NCBI GenBank assembly: GCA_947331495.1
Contig: CAMZOI010000001.1
Span: forward strand, 1,426,001 to 1,490,000
DNA length: 64,000 bases
Reading direction: 5' to 3'
Origin: Erythrobacteraceae bacterium Alg239-R51
GTDB lineage: Bacteria; Pseudomonadota; Alphaproteobacteria; Sphingomonadales; Sphingomonadaceae
A program made the translations under genes and the position numbers. The notes below the pieces were generated by a model. The model saw nothing but the letters and a program-made list of their open reading frames with translations. It did no database searches and was not told the DNA's origin. Position 1 is the stretch's first letter. The number at the start of each line of letters is the position of its first letter. Below, in pieces: positions 30,087 to 40,950 of this stretch.

Positions 30087-30941
30087 TCAGCCTATATCCG
30101 TGATCCGGTCGCAAGCGCGGTCGTCACCCTGAAGGCCGAGTTGCAGGGCGGCGCTGCGTTGTTGGCTGGTGCCATGAGTGAAGTTCTCGCTCGATACGTT
30201 TCCGCCGGTCAATCGGTCGTCGCCAATCGCGGCGGCGGACTCCATGCCTTCTTCGATATCGCCCGGTTCGATGAGATTGCGGTTCTTGCCCGCCCAAACG
30301 CCCGCGTAACAATCGGCCTGCAACTCCATCAGGACATTGAGGCTGTTCGCCCGGCTCGGGTCATATTGCTGCGCGCTGCGGATCTGGTTGGATACGCCGG
30401 TCAGTGTCTGGATATGGTGGCCGTATTCGTGCGCGATGACATAGTAGCGAGCGAAATCGCCCGTATTGCCGCTCATCCGCGCCAGCTGATCGTAGAAACC
30501 GACGTCGATATAGATGGTCTGGTCGGCAGGGCAGTAGAAGGGCCCCATGCCGACCGAACCGGTCCCGCAAGCGGTGTCGAACCGCTGCGATGTGGCGAAC
30601 CGCAGGGTCGGTTGCTGGAAACGCTCGCCCAGACCCTGTTCCTGAAACGTGCTGGCCCAGGTCTGGTTGAGCGATTGCAGGGCGTTGCATGTTTCGGTTG
30701 CATATTCGTTCGAGGAACAGATCGCCTGTTCATCCTCGCTCTGGTTCGGAGCCTGTGAGACCTGGCCCTGCTGCTGCACGCTTTCGACCGTCGCCGCCGT
30801 CTGGAACGGGTCCATTCCGAACACGAAATATCCGATTGCTGCGATGACGATCGTTCCGCAACCCAGGCCGCCCGCCTTGCCTACGCCGCCGCCAGTGGTG
30901 CCAACCTTGATGTTCCCGGTGTCGAACGGATTGAGCCGCAT
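30087..30941 (-). CDS. Neutral zinc metallopeptidase, YpfJ family
   Basis: This 284-residue protein begins at the ATG at 30941 (MRLNPFDTGNIKVG). There is a single N-terminal membrane segment (~28-44), then a metallopeptidase domain with HEYGHH (171-176) and ELQADCYAGVWAG, which supplies the further ligand. This is the YpfJ/putative neutral zinc metallopeptidase family, whose substrate is unknown. An upstream in-frame ATG would add ~84 residues that read as antisense of the neighbouring gene. It is divergent from the 3-hydroxybutyrate dehydrogenase gene. Confidence 0.9.
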   Translation of the reverse strand: MRLNPFDTGNIKVGTTGGGVGKAGGLGCGTIVIAAIGYFVFGMDPFQTAATVESVQQQGQVSQAPNQSEDEQAICSSNEYATETCNALQSLNQTWASTFQEQGLGERFQQPTLRFATSQRFDTACGTGSVGMGPFYCPADQTIYIDVGFYDQLARMSGNTGDFARYYVIAHEYGHHIQTLTGVSNQIRSAQQYDPSRANSLNVLMELQADCYAGVWAGKNRNLIEPGDIEEGMESAAAIGDDRLTGGNVSSENFTHGTSQQRSAALQLGLQGDDRACDRITDIG

Positions 30942-31031
30942 TGTCTGCCCCCCTGTGCCTCGTTGCTTTACAGCATGGTTCGTCTGCGCGATGGACGCGC
31001 GCGATTGCAACCCAAACGTTCGGAGGGCGGA

Positions 31032-31787
31032 ATGTTTCTCAAAGGAAAGCGCGCGCTGGTGACCGGATCGACCAGCGGCATCGGTCTGGCCGTGGCGCGT
31101 GCGCTGCATGCGGAGGGCGCCGAAGTGGTGCTGAATGGTTTCGGTGACGAGGATGAGATTGCCGATCTGTGCAAGGAATTGTCCGCCGCGCATAGCGGCG
31201 CGGACCTAACGGATACTGGCCAGATCGAAACGATGATGGACGAGGCTGGCGAGATCGACATTCTCGTCAACAATGCCGGAATGCAGCATGTCGCTCCGGT
31301 GGAAGAGTTCCCGGTCGCCAAGTGGGACACGATCCTTTCACTGAACCTGACTGCCGCCTTCCACACCACCAGGCTTGCCGTACCGGCGATGAAGGCGAAG
31401 GGCTGGGGACGCATCGTCAACACCGCATCCGCCCATTCCAAGGTCGCAAGTCCATTCAAGTCCGCTTACAACGCAGCCAAGCATGGGCTCGACGGGTTCA
31501 CCAAGACCATTGCCCTGGAGTTGGCCGAACACGGTGTGACCGCAAACTGCATCAGTCCGGGATATGTCTGGACCCCGCTGGTGGAAAATCAGATTCCCGA
31601 TACCATGAAAGCGCGGGGGATGAGCCGTGAGCAGGTGATCAACGATGTCCTGCTGGTCAAACAGGCGACCAAGAAGTTCGTGCAACCCGAAGAGATCGGG
31701 GCGCTGGCGGTTTTCCTGTGCCGCAAGGAAGCCCAGAACGTGAACGGTGCCAATTGGAGCGTTGATGGTGGCTGGACGGCGGAATGA
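31032..31787 (+). CDS. 3-hydroxybutyrate dehydrogenase-like SDR
   Basis: This 251-residue SDR begins MFLKGKRALVTGSTSGIG, with CGGAGGG just upstream of the ATG. It has NNAGMQHVAPVEEFP, TASAHSKVASPFKSAYNAAK (Ser-Tyr-Lys catalytic set) and ANCISPGYVWTPLV, all characteristic of D-3-hydroxybutyrate dehydrogenases. The enzyme interconverts 3-hydroxybutyrate and acetoacetate with NAD+, linked to polyhydroxybutyrate turnover. Substrate assignment rests on pattern recognition only. Confidence 0.87.
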   Translation: MFLKGKRALVTGSTSGIGLAVARALHAEGAEVVLNGFGDEDEIADLCKELSAAHSGADLTDTGQIETMMDEAGEIDILVNNAGMQHVAPVEEFPVAKWDTILSLNLTAAFHTTRLAVPAMKAKGWGRIVNTASAHSKVASPFKSAYNAAKHGLDGFTKTIALELAEHGVTANCISPGYVWTPLVENQIPDTMKARGMSREQVINDVLLVKQATKKFVQPEEIGALAVFLCRKEAQNVNGANWSVDGGWTAE

Positions 31788-31810
31788 GGCAATATCCACA
31801 AGACTTTTTC

Positions 31811-31835
31811 GGAACGCCCTCCCGTATGCGGCATT
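31811..31835 (+). promoter_or_regulatory. EcfG-like promoter candidate
   Basis: GGAAC-N16-CATT lies 43 bp before the small lipoprotein ATG. The alphaproteobacterial general-stress sigma factor EcfG prefers GGAAC-N16/17-CGTT, so this differs at one base of the -10 element. An alternative TTGACG element overlaps it at 31834-31839. Weak evidence only. Confidence 0.3.
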
Positions 31836-31877
31836 GACGAGGTAAGATTCATACAGGGTTCACAAGGAGGACAACCC

Positions 31878-32156
31878 ATGAAAAAGCTTACAATTCTCGC
31901 AGCCGCCGCCGCCCCGCTGGCACTTGCCGCATGCGGCCCCGACAGTGCCGTTGAAGAGCGCGGCGATGCGCTTGAAGAGCGCGCTGACGCCATTGAAGAC
32001 GTCGGTAACGAACGGGCCGAGATGCTCGAAGAGCGTGCCGACGAAGCGGCAACCGATGTGCGCGAAGACGCACTGAACGCCCGCGCCGAGCAGGTCGACG
32101 ACATCGGCGACGATGCGGCGGAAGCCATGAACGAGCGCGCCGACGAAATGGAATAA
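31878..32156 (+). CDS. Small repetitive coiled-coil lipoprotein
   Basis: This 92-residue protein has a signal peptide ending in LALAAC (Cys19) and a good AAGGAGG ribosome-binding site. The mature part is almost entirely ERADA-type helical repeats (EERGDALEERADAIED, ERAEMLEERADEAATD, ALNARAEQVDDIGD, AMNERADEME), very acidic and coiled-coil forming. It recalls Lpp-like or stress-induced small lipoproteins but matches no family I can name. Tandem hairpins and a terminator follow, so it is a single-gene transcript. Confidence 0.82.
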   Translation: MKKLTILAAAAAPLALAACGPDSAVEERGDALEERADAIEDVGNERAEMLEERADEAATDVREDALNARAEQVDDIGDDAAEAMNERADEME

Positions 32157-33764
<1,608 letters not shown>

Positions 33765-33767
33765 GCC

Positions 33768-34949
33768 ATGACCCCTGCAGCGCGCGTTCAGACCTCGATC
33801 GAGTTGCTTGACGCGATCATCGGCTCGGCCCGGTCCCGGGGCGCGCCGGCGGATCGCATCTTGGCCGATTGGTTCAGGAACAACCGCTATGCCGGGTCAA
33901 AAGACCGGCGGGCCATTCGCGACCTGGTCTTTTCGGCGATCCGGGCTTGCGGCCCGGTGCCGCAAAACGGGCGGGAAGCCATGCTTCGGCTGGCCGAGAC
34001 CGACGCAGGCATAGCTGTCCTGTTCGATGGGTCGAAATATGGGCCGCCGGTCCTCGGGGAAGATGAACAGGCAGCGGCCGGGGGTATAGCGCCAGCCTGG
34101 CTGGTCTCGAAATTGGCGGCCTCGAGCATTGGCGGGTCCGAAGCGGAAGCTCTGCTGGACCGCGCGCCGCTCGATCTGCGGGTCAATGCGCTGAAAGCCG
34201 AGCGGTCCGGCCTGAATCCTCCGGAGACTGCCGAACCCATGGCCGCGCCGAGCGCACTGCGCCTGCCCACGGGCACCCAGGTTGGGCAGTGGCCAGCATT
34301 CCGCGAAGGCCAAATCGAGGTGCAGGACACCGGCTCGCAACTGGCCTGCCTCGCAGTCGGCGCGCAACCCGGTGAAACGGTCGTTGACCTGTGCGCCGGG
34401 GCCGGGGGCAAGACGCTCGCGCTGGCGGCGGCTATGGACAATCTTGGTCGGCTTGTAGCATCGGATACCGACCGGGGCCGCCTTTCCCGGCTGGAACCCC
34501 GCGCCGAGCGGGCCGGGGCGAACAATATCGAAAGTCGGCTACTCGATCCCAAGAGAGAAATGGAATCGCTTGCAGATCTGAAAGCGCAGGCAGACGCGGT
34601 GCTGGTCGACGCGCCCTGTTCGGGAACTGGAACGTGGCGGCGCAATCCGGAAGCCCGCTGGCGGTTGGACGAACCGGAGCTGGAACGACTCGGAGAGCTT
34701 CAAAGACATGTGCTGGAAATTGCCATGCAACTGGTGAAACCGGGCGGGCGGCTGATCTACGTGACCTGCTCTTTGCTCGACGAAGAAGGACCTGGCCAGA
34801 TCGATGCTTTTCTCGAACGCTATCCGGACTGGCACGAAAATGACCTGACACTTCCCCTCGGCCGCGCGCGCGGGAAAGGTATCCGCCTCACACCGTTCCA
34901 TGATGGCACGGACGGTTTTTTCATCGCCAGTTTATCCGCGCCGTGTTAG
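33768..34949 (+). CDS. RsmB/NOP2-type RNA m5C methyltransferase
   Basis: This 393-residue SAM-dependent RNA methyltransferase shows VVDLCAGAGGKTLALAAAMD (SAM site), DAPCSGTGTWRRNPEARW (motif IV with the conserved PC) and YVTCSLLDEEG (the second, catalytic TC Cys). These are the two-cysteine signature of m5C enzymes of the Sun/RsmB type. The N-terminal ~150 residues are NusB-like helical. It probably methylates 16S rRNA C967, but the exact target is inferred from family only. Confidence 0.9.
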   Translation: MTPAARVQTSIELLDAIIGSARSRGAPADRILADWFRNNRYAGSKDRRAIRDLVFSAIRACGPVPQNGREAMLRLAETDAGIAVLFDGSKYGPPVLGEDEQAAAGGIAPAWLVSKLAASSIGGSEAEALLDRAPLDLRVNALKAERSGLNPPETAEPMAAPSALRLPTGTQVGQWPAFREGQIEVQDTGSQLACLAVGAQPGETVVDLCAGAGGKTLALAAAMDNLGRLVASDTDRGRLSRLEPRAERAGANNIESRLLDPKREMESLADLKAQADAVLVDAPCSGTGTWRRNPEARWRLDEPELERLGELQRHVLEIAMQLVKPGGRLIYVTCSLLDEEGPGQIDAFLERYPDWHENDLTLPLGRARGKGIRLTPFHDGTDGFFIASLSAPC

Positions 34950-35008
34950 CCGTATAGCCTATGGCTTATACGCCGCTACCGAGACGCGCCCGCCCGCTGG
35001 AGACGATC

Positions 35009-35515
35009 ATGCGCTTTGCCCCTGCCGCCGCCGCCCTTTCGCTTGTTCTTGCGACGACTGCGAGCGTCGGCTGGAGTGCGGATCGCGATCCCTCGCCGCG
35101 TGCGGGCGTTCTGATTGCAGAAGGCCGCGCCGCACTTGAAGCCGGAGATACGCAGGCAGCCATCGATGCCTACGAGGCAGCGCTGGCCGTGGACCCGGGC
35201 TACACCCCGATCTTCATCATGCTCGCCGATGCGGCTCGGGCCGATCAGTTGCAGGGCAAGGCAATTCGCTATTATCGCGAGGCACTGGCCCGCGAACCAC
35301 GCAATCTCGCCGCCATCGCGGGCGAGGGCGCGGCACTGGTCGAAAAAGGGGCGATCGAAAAAGCCCGCGGCAATCTTGCCCGGTTGGAGTCTCTTTGCGG
35401 GGAAATCTGTCCCGAAACACAGGCCCTGTCCGCAACCATCGCCGCAGGTCCGCAGCCACGTATGGCCACGGCCGAAATTGTCCTGCCGGACGTGCAGGAG
35501 CCCCAATCCAACTAA
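35009..35515 (+). CDS. Exported TPR-containing protein
   Basis: This 168-residue protein has a cleavable signal peptide (MRFAPAAAALSLVLATTASV). I chose the ATG at 35009 because it has GGAG upstream and opens directly into the signal peptide; an earlier in-frame ATG (34961) adds 16 basic residues. TPR motifs follow (GRAALEAGDTQAAIDAYEAA; GKAIRYYREALAREPRNLAA). Conserved Cys residues in LCGEICPE may form a disulphide. It acts in the periplasm, with unknown partners. It lies 14 bp before the GST gene. Confidence 0.78.
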   Translation: MRFAPAAAALSLVLATTASVGWSADRDPSPRAGVLIAEGRAALEAGDTQAAIDAYEAALAVDPGYTPIFIMLADAARADQLQGKAIRYYREALAREPRNLAAIAGEGAALVEKGAIEKARGNLARLESLCGEICPETQALSATIAAGPQPRMATAEIVLPDVQEPQSN

Positions 35516-35529
35516 GGAAATCGCCCGGT

Positions 35530-36210
35530 ATGCTGACGCTCCATCATCTCGAATACTCGCAGAGTTTTCGTATCCTGTGGCTGCTGGAGGAGCTTGGGGC
35601 AAAGTATGACCTGAAAGTCTACGAGCGCGATCCGAAAACCCGCCTTGCTCCTGCCGACTACAAGGCAACCTCGCCGCTCGGCACCGCTCCGTTCATTTCC
35701 GACGGCGATCTCGTGCTGGCGGAAAGCAATGCGATCATCGACTATGTCCTCGACGGGCATCCCGACAGCACGTTGAGGCCCAAGCCCGGTGCGGCCGACC
35801 GCGCCCGGCATCTCTTCTGGTTTCACGCCGCTCCTGCTTCGCTGATGACGATCCAGTTCATGGATGGCATCATGACGATGCTGCAGACCCGCGCGCCGTT
35901 CTTTGCCCGCCCGCTGTTTCGCGCCGCCTTCAGCCAGGTTCGCAAGGCCTTGATAGAGCCTCGTCTGAAACGGATTTTCGATAAGGCGGAAGACGATTTG
36001 GGCGAGGCGCCATGGTTTGGCGGTCAGGAACTTGGCGCATCGGACATCGCGCTCGTCTACTCGCTTTATGCGGCGCGCGATCGCGATGCCTTCAAGGGTC
36101 GTTATCCGAATATCGAAGGCTGGTTCGACCGGGTCGAGCAGCGCGAGGCATTCCGGCGCGCGCGCGAAAAGGACGGCCGTGAATCGATTACCTTTTCGTT
36201 CGGTCGGTAG
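35530..36210 (+). CDS. Glutathione S-transferase family protein
   Basis: This 226-residue protein has an N-terminal thioredoxin-like domain (MLTLHHLEYSQSFRILWLLE; PLGTAPFISDG with the cis-Pro; LAESNAIIDYVL with the Glu-Ser glutathione contact) and an all-helical C-terminal domain (SDIALVYSLYAA). The usual N-terminal catalytic Ser/Tyr appears to be in EYSQSF. The substrate is unknown. It is the last gene of the guaB-rsmB-TPR-GST run and convergent with rppH (3 bp between stops). Confidence 0.88.
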   Translation: MLTLHHLEYSQSFRILWLLEELGAKYDLKVYERDPKTRLAPADYKATSPLGTAPFISDGDLVLAESNAIIDYVLDGHPDSTLRPKPGAADRARHLFWFHAAPASLMTIQFMDGIMTMLQTRAPFFARPLFRAAFSQVRKALIEPRLKRIFDKAEDDLGEAPWFGGQELGASDIALVYSLYAARDRDAFKGRYPNIEGWFDRVEQREAFRRAREKDGRESITFSFGR

Positions 36211-36213
36211 GGC

Positions 36214-36687
36214 TCAGACCAGTTCGCGAAATTCTTCCACCACCGCGCGGTAAACTCGTTTCTTGAACGGGACGATCAGGTCGGGAAGCTGGTACGGGTC
36301 GACCCATTTCCAGTCGCAGAATTCGGGCGGATCGTGCGCTTCGAGGTCGATATCCTCGTCCGATCCGTGAAACCGGGCAAGAAACCAGACCTGTTCCTGT
36401 CCGCGGTATCTCCCGCCCCACAACTTGCCGATCAACTCTTCCGGAAGGTCGTAACGTACCGGCTCTTCCATCGTGCGCAGGACCGTTACGTGTTCGGGAC
36501 GTGCGCCTGTTTCCTCGCCCAGTTCGCGTAACGCCGCATCGCGCAGATCCTCGCCCGGATCCACGCCGCCTTGCGGCATCTGCCACCAGTCGCCTTCCCT
36601 GTTGTCGATCCGGCGTCCGACGAACACCCGGCCTTCGTTGTTCACCAGCATCACCCCCACACAGGGGCGGTAACCGAGTTCTTTCAT
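36214..36687 (-). CDS. rppH: RNA pyrophosphohydrolase
   Basis: This 157-residue Nudix hydrolase has the box GGVDPGEDLRDAALRELGEE (40-59, continuing TGA) and the RppH hallmarks YRPCVGVMLVNNEGRVFVGR and WQMPQGG. It removes pyrophosphate from the 5' ends of transcripts and so starts mRNA decay. The length is right for the family. The ATG overlaps the stop of the esterase gene upstream (ATGA). Confidence 0.93.
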   Translation of the reverse strand: MKELGYRPCVGVMLVNNEGRVFVGRRIDNREGDWWQMPQGGVDPGEDLRDAALRELGEETGARPEHVTVLRTMEEPVRYDLPEELIGKLWGGRYRGQEQVWFLARFHGSDEDIDLEAHDPPEFCDWKWVDPYQLPDLIVPFKKRVYRAVVEEFRELV

Positions 36688-37634
36688 CCGTGACGCTCCA
36701 CCATCAGCGCGATCGCATCGAGAAATGCCTCAAGATCCTTCTGGCCACTGGGTATCGCTTTGCGCAGAGTTGTAAAGCCATGAATTATACCGGAAAATTC
36801 GAAGTAGGCGGTTTCGGTTCCCTGCTGGATCAGGTGTGCGGCATATTCACGGCCTGAATCGCGCAGGGGATCGAGCCCGGCGGTGCAGATAACCGTCGGC
36901 GGCGTATTGGAACAATCGCCCACCATCGGGGTATTGCGCGGATCGTCGGGATTGCCCGCGTACTGATCGGTAAACCATGCCATTGCCGCGCTGGTCAGCA
37001 GAAACCCCTCGCCGAACAGGCCGAAACTCTTGTGCTGCGAAACGTCGCTCGCCACTGGATAGATCGGGGCCTGGACCATTACCGGGACATCTGCGGGCTT
37101 GTTCACCAGTTGATTTGTGGTGACGATGGTAAGGTTTCCTCCCGCACTGTCGCCGGTGATGACGAGGCCGGTTATCTTGCGGCCCAGTTCATCGGGAGAC
37201 GTTGCGATCCAACGTGCGGCTGCTTCGCAATCGTCGGGTGCGGCGGGGAAGGGGTGTTCGGGCGCAAGCCTGTATTCGACCGAAACCACCGGCAGGTCGA
37301 GACGATGTGAAATCTCGGTGCAGAGCGAATTGTACACTTCGATATCGCCGATCACGAAACCGCCGCCATGAATGAAAACCACGCACGGGGAAGGGCCGCG
37401 TTCGGCCCTCACATCGTAGAAACGCAAGGGAATGTCGCCTGCCGGACCGGGGCAGGTAATATCCTTCTGCACGGCCATGTCGCGCGGGTTTGCCTCGGCG
37501 ATCGCGCCCAGGGCCCGCATCTGTTCGCGCCCCTCGACCGCCCCGACTTCCTCGACTCCCTTGCCGCCCATCTGTTCGAGCATGTCGAGAAATCCGCGTA
37601 CATCGTCGCGCACGTAATGTTCGCCCTTGGCCAT
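36684..37634 (-). CDS. Hormone-sensitive-lipase-type (family IV) esterase
   Basis: This 316-residue alpha/beta hydrolase has the family IV oxyanion motif HGGG (89-92), the nucleophile GDSAGG (Ser163), Asp255 in GLDPLRD and His285 in IIHGF. It is cytosolic with no signal peptide. It should hydrolyse short-chain acyl esters; the substrate is unknown. It is translationally coupled to rppH downstream. Confidence 0.9.
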   Translation of the reverse strand: MAKGEHYVRDDVRGFLDMLEQMGGKGVEEVGAVEGREQMRALGAIAEANPRDMAVQKDITCPGPAGDIPLRFYDVRAERGPSPCVVFIHGGGFVIGDIEVYNSLCTEISHRLDLPVVSVEYRLAPEHPFPAAPDDCEAAARWIATSPDELGRKITGLVITGDSAGGNLTIVTTNQLVNKPADVPVMVQAPIYPVASDVSQHKSFGLFGEGFLLTSAAMAWFTDQYAGNPDDPRNTPMVGDCSNTPPTVICTAGLDPLRDSGREYAAHLIQQGTETAYFEFSGIIHGFTTLRKAIPSGQKDLEAFLDAIALMVERHG

Positions 37635-37807
37635 CTTCGTCTCTCCCTATTCGTTGCTTTTCGGGACTTAGCCGGTTTGCAACGCTTTTCCATATCGCTT
37701 TTTGGGTCTAGCAGAGAAACTTCATTGCGAGAGGAAGGGGCGCCTCCTACGTGGCGAACCCCAAGGAACCGGCGCCGCAGATGGCGGCGCAGACAAGGAA
37801 TTACCGG

Positions 37808-39826
37808 ATGGCAACAGCCGCCACCGTGCCGCAGGACGGCCTGCCCCAGACACCCGACGCCATCGTGGTGCGCTTTGCCGGAGATTCCGGCGATGGGATG
37901 CAGCTGACCGGCGGACAGTTCACGCTTTCGACCGCATTGGCCGGAAACGATCTGGCCACTTTTCCTGATTTTCCGGCGGAAATTCGGGCTCCGCAGGGTA
38001 CCCTGTTCGGGGTATCGGCATTCCAGATCAACTTCGGCAGCCGCCAGATCAACACCGCTGGCGATGCGCCGGACGTGCTGGTGGCCATGAACCCGGCAGC
38101 GCTCAAGACGAACCTTTCCGCCCTCAAACCCGGCGGGCTGATCATCGCGGACACCGGTGCCTTTACGAAGCGCAACCTCGACAAGGCCAAGTACGATTCC
38201 AATCCGCTTGAGGACGACAGTCTTGCCAAGTTCGACGTCCTGGCCTTCGATATCAGCGAAAAGACGATCGAGGCGGTCAAGCCCTACGGCCTCGGCAACA
38301 AGGACGCGCTCAGGTCCAAGAACATGTGGACACTGGGTCTGGCGCTGTGGATGTTCGATCGCGACCGCGAACCGATCCACGACTGGCTGAAGGCGAAGTT
38401 CAAGTCCAAGCCCGATATCGCCGACGCCAATATCGCCGCGCTCGATGCGGGCCATGCCTATGGCGAGACGGCCGAACTGTCCGGTCCGATGAAGCAGATG
38501 GCGATGCCGCCGGTCGAGAGCGAGCCGGGGCTCTACCGCACGATTACCGGCGCAGAGGCCGTGTCGCTCGGCCTGGTGGCGGGGGCGCAGCTCGCCGAAT
38601 TGCCGATGTTCTTCGGCGGCTATCCGATCACGCCTGCCAGCGCGATCCTGCATCACCTCGCCAGGCTCAAGGAGTTCGGCGTCACCACCTTCCAGGCGGA
38701 AGACGAGATTGCCGCGGTGTGCGCCGCCATCGGCGCGAGCTATGCGGGACAATTGGGTGTAACCAGCTCTTCGGGGCCGGGGATTGCCCTGAAAACCGAA
38801 GCGATCGGTCTCGGCATCATGACCGAACTGCCGCTGGTGGTCGTCAATTCGCAGCGTGGGGGCCCGTCGACCGGCTTGCCGACCAAGACCGAGCAGAGCG
38901 ATCTCTATCAGGCCGTCTATGGCCGCAATGGCGATGCGCCCATGCCGGTCATCGCCGCGCGCAGCCCATCCGATGCGTTCGAAGTCGCAATCGAGGCATG
39001 CCGTATCGCGATCCAGTACATGACGCCGGTCATGCTGCTGACCGACGGCTATATCGCCAATGCTGCCGAGCCTTGGAAGGTGCCGAACCCGGCCGACTTC
39101 GCGCCGTTTCCTGCCAAGTTTCTCGAACAACCGCGCGGTGAGGAACTGCTTCCCTACAAGCGCGACGAGCGCGGCGGGCGGCCGTGGATCAAGCCCGGCA
39201 CGCCCGGCATGATGCACCGCATCGGCGGGATCGAGAAGCACGAGCAAACGGGCAATATCGATTATTCGCCCGACAACCACCAGCGCATGACCGATCTGCG
39301 CAAGGCCAAGGTCGAGAATATCGCCGTCCCCGATCAGGAGGTCGCGCTCGGCGAGAATACAGGCACGCTGGCCGTGGTCGGCTGGGGCAGCACCTATGGC
39401 CCGATCCTCCAGGCAGTCCGTCGTGCACAAGCGAAGGGTTGTTCGGTCAGCCACATTCATGTCCGCCATATCTGGCCCCTGCCGAAGAACCTGGGCGATC
39501 TGTTGCGCGGATTCGACCATGTGCTGGTGCCCGAAATGAACACCGGCCAGTTCAAGACCGTGCTGCGGGACCAGTTCCTCGTCGATGCGCAACCGCTTAC
39601 CAAGACCAGCGGCCAGCCCTTCCAGATCGCCGAGCTGGAAGCGGCGATCGCGAAGTATTTCGACGGGATCGAGGGCAATGAAGGGGGCGATGTCGCAGTG
39701 AACGATCAGCAGCTTCCCAATCTGGAAAGCGGTCATGACGACGGAAGCTATTCCGAAGCGCCCTTCCACGGGGACGGCGCAGTTCCCTCAGGCGAAGATA
39801 CCGATTCCGAGGTAGTGAACCAATGA
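37808..39826 (+). CDS. korA: 2-oxoacid:ferredoxin oxidoreductase, fused gamma-alpha subunit
   Basis: KorA with KorB oxidatively decarboxylates 2-oxoglutarate or a related 2-oxoacid to an acyl-CoA, reducing ferredoxin. The gamma domain comes first (AIVVRFAGDSGDGMQLTGGQ), then the alpha pyrimidine-binding domain (FFGGYPITPASAILHHLARL), then domain II. I use the ATG at 37808, preceded by AAGGA; a GTG at 37751 would add 19 residues. The last ~50 residues are an acidic low-complexity tail (EGNEGGDVAVND ... GEDTDSEVVNQ). It overlaps korB by 4 bp. Confidence 0.92.
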   Translation: MATAATVPQDGLPQTPDAIVVRFAGDSGDGMQLTGGQFTLSTALAGNDLATFPDFPAEIRAPQGTLFGVSAFQINFGSRQINTAGDAPDVLVAMNPAALKTNLSALKPGGLIIADTGAFTKRNLDKAKYDSNPLEDDSLAKFDVLAFDISEKTIEAVKPYGLGNKDALRSKNMWTLGLALWMFDRDREPIHDWLKAKFKSKPDIADANIAALDAGHAYGETAELSGPMKQMAMPPVESEPGLYRTITGAEAVSLGLVAGAQLAELPMFFGGYPITPASAILHHLARLKEFGVTTFQAEDEIAAVCAAIGASYAGQLGVTSSSGPGIALKTEAIGLGIMTELPLVVVNSQRGGPSTGLPTKTEQSDLYQAVYGRNGDAPMPVIAARSPSDAFEVAIEACRIAIQYMTPVMLLTDGYIANAAEPWKVPNPADFAPFPAKFLEQPRGEELLPYKRDERGGRPWIKPGTPGMMHRIGGIEKHEQTGNIDYSPDNHQRMTDLRKAKVENIAVPDQEVALGENTGTLAVVGWGSTYGPILQAVRRAQAKGCSVSHIHVRHIWPLPKNLGDLLRGFDHVLVPEMNTGQFKTVLRDQFLVDAQPLTKTSGQPFQIAELEAAIAKYFDGIEGNEGGDVAVNDQQLPNLESGHDDGSYSEAPFHGDGAVPSGEDTDSEVVNQ

Positions 39827-40857
39827 ACGCACCCGTTAAAATCGAAACCACGCTCAAGGACTGGGAAACCGATCAGGAGGTTCGCTGGTGCCCGGGTTGC
39901 GGGGACTATGCGATCTTGAAGGCGGTGCAACGCACGCTGCCGCAACTCGGGGCGGACCCGGCGAACACCGTGTTCATTTCCGGCATCGGCTGTTCGAGCC
40001 GCTTTCCCTATTACATGGAAACCTATGGCTTCCACACCATCCACGGCCGCGCGCCCGCGGTGGCGACGGGGGTTAAGCTCGCCAATCCGGACCTCGACAT
40101 CTGGCTGGTCACGGGCGATGGCGACGGATTGTCCATCGGCGGCAATCATCTGATGCATGTCCTGCGCCGGAACGTGAACATGCAGATCATGCTGTTCAAT
40201 AACGAGATCTACGGACTGACCAAGGGGCAGGCGTCGCCCACCAGCCGCGAGGGGACCAAATCGCCCTCCAGCCCGCTCGGCAGCGTCGATCATCCGGCGC
40301 GTCCCGCTGCTTTTGCCCTGGGCAGCGGTGCGCGCTTTATCGGGCGCGGGTTCGACGTTTCCAAGCACCTGCCCGAAGTGCTCAAGGCCGCCCATGCCCA
40401 TGAGGGCGCCGCCTTCATCGAGATTTTTCAGAACTGCATCGTCTACAACAAGGATGTGTTCGACGATTTCGCCGCGCCCAAGGGGGCGGAAGATCGCCAG
40501 CTCTGGCTCGAAGACGGCAAGCCGATGCTGTTCGCCAGCGACAGCAAGGGCATCGCGCTCGACCGGGATGCGCTGGCGCTCAAGGTCGTCGATGTGACCG
40601 ATGGCGATTGGGAAGGCGCGGGCGTAATCGTCCATGATGTTACCAATCGTTCGATTGCACACATGCTCATCGAAATGCCCTTCGGGCCGTTCCCGATGGC
40701 CCTGGGCGTGCTCTACGACGACCCGCGGCCGACCTTCGAGAGTGCCGTTCTTGCCGAGCGCGAGAAAGCGAGCGCGGGCAAGGAAGCCAACCTCGCCAAA
40801 CTGCTGGGCACGGGCCAGACATGGACCGTCAGCGGGACGGCGCAGGATCCGGTCTGA
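39823..40857 (+). CDS. korB: 2-oxoacid:ferredoxin oxidoreductase beta subunit
   Basis: This 344-residue beta subunit binds thiamine diphosphate through VTGDGDGLSIGGNHLMH and LFNNEIYGLTKGQ. Cysteines for the [4Fe-4S] cluster are in WCPGCGDYA, GIGCSSR and QNCIVYN. Its ATG overlaps the korA stop (ATGA). The absence of an adjacent delta (ferredoxin-like) subunit gene fits the two-gene KorAB type. Confidence 0.94.
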   Translation: MNAPVKIETTLKDWETDQEVRWCPGCGDYAILKAVQRTLPQLGADPANTVFISGIGCSSRFPYYMETYGFHTIHGRAPAVATGVKLANPDLDIWLVTGDGDGLSIGGNHLMHVLRRNVNMQIMLFNNEIYGLTKGQASPTSREGTKSPSSPLGSVDHPARPAAFALGSGARFIGRGFDVSKHLPEVLKAAHAHEGAAFIEIFQNCIVYNKDVFDDFAAPKGAEDRQLWLEDGKPMLFASDSKGIALDRDALALKVVDVTDGDWEGAGVIVHDVTNRSIAHMLIEMPFGPFPMALGVLYDDPRPTFESAVLAEREKASAGKEANLAKLLGTGQTWTVSGTAQDPV

Positions 40858-40901
40858 TGGATAGTGCGTTGAAATTGTGAACCATTACGCCGGTCGGTCA
40901 T

Positions 40902-40917
40902 TGTAGGGAAAAGAACG
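40902..40917 (+). promoter_or_regulatory. Recurrent motif TGTAGGGAAAAGAACG
   Basis: One base different from the 16-mer at 7389-7404. It lies 44 bp after korB and 33 bp before the EF-hand lipoprotein gene. Function unknown; the match is long for chance. Confidence 0.45.
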
Positions 40918-40950
40918 CTTACCCGGAAAAGACTACAGACTGGAGTTATC

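Noticed and set aside
37409-39769. Very long antisense frame over korA (also similar frames over sdhA, dnaE and 59124-61406)
   Set aside because: Same codon-bias effect; the residues are compositionally biased and the sense strands carry full family motifs.
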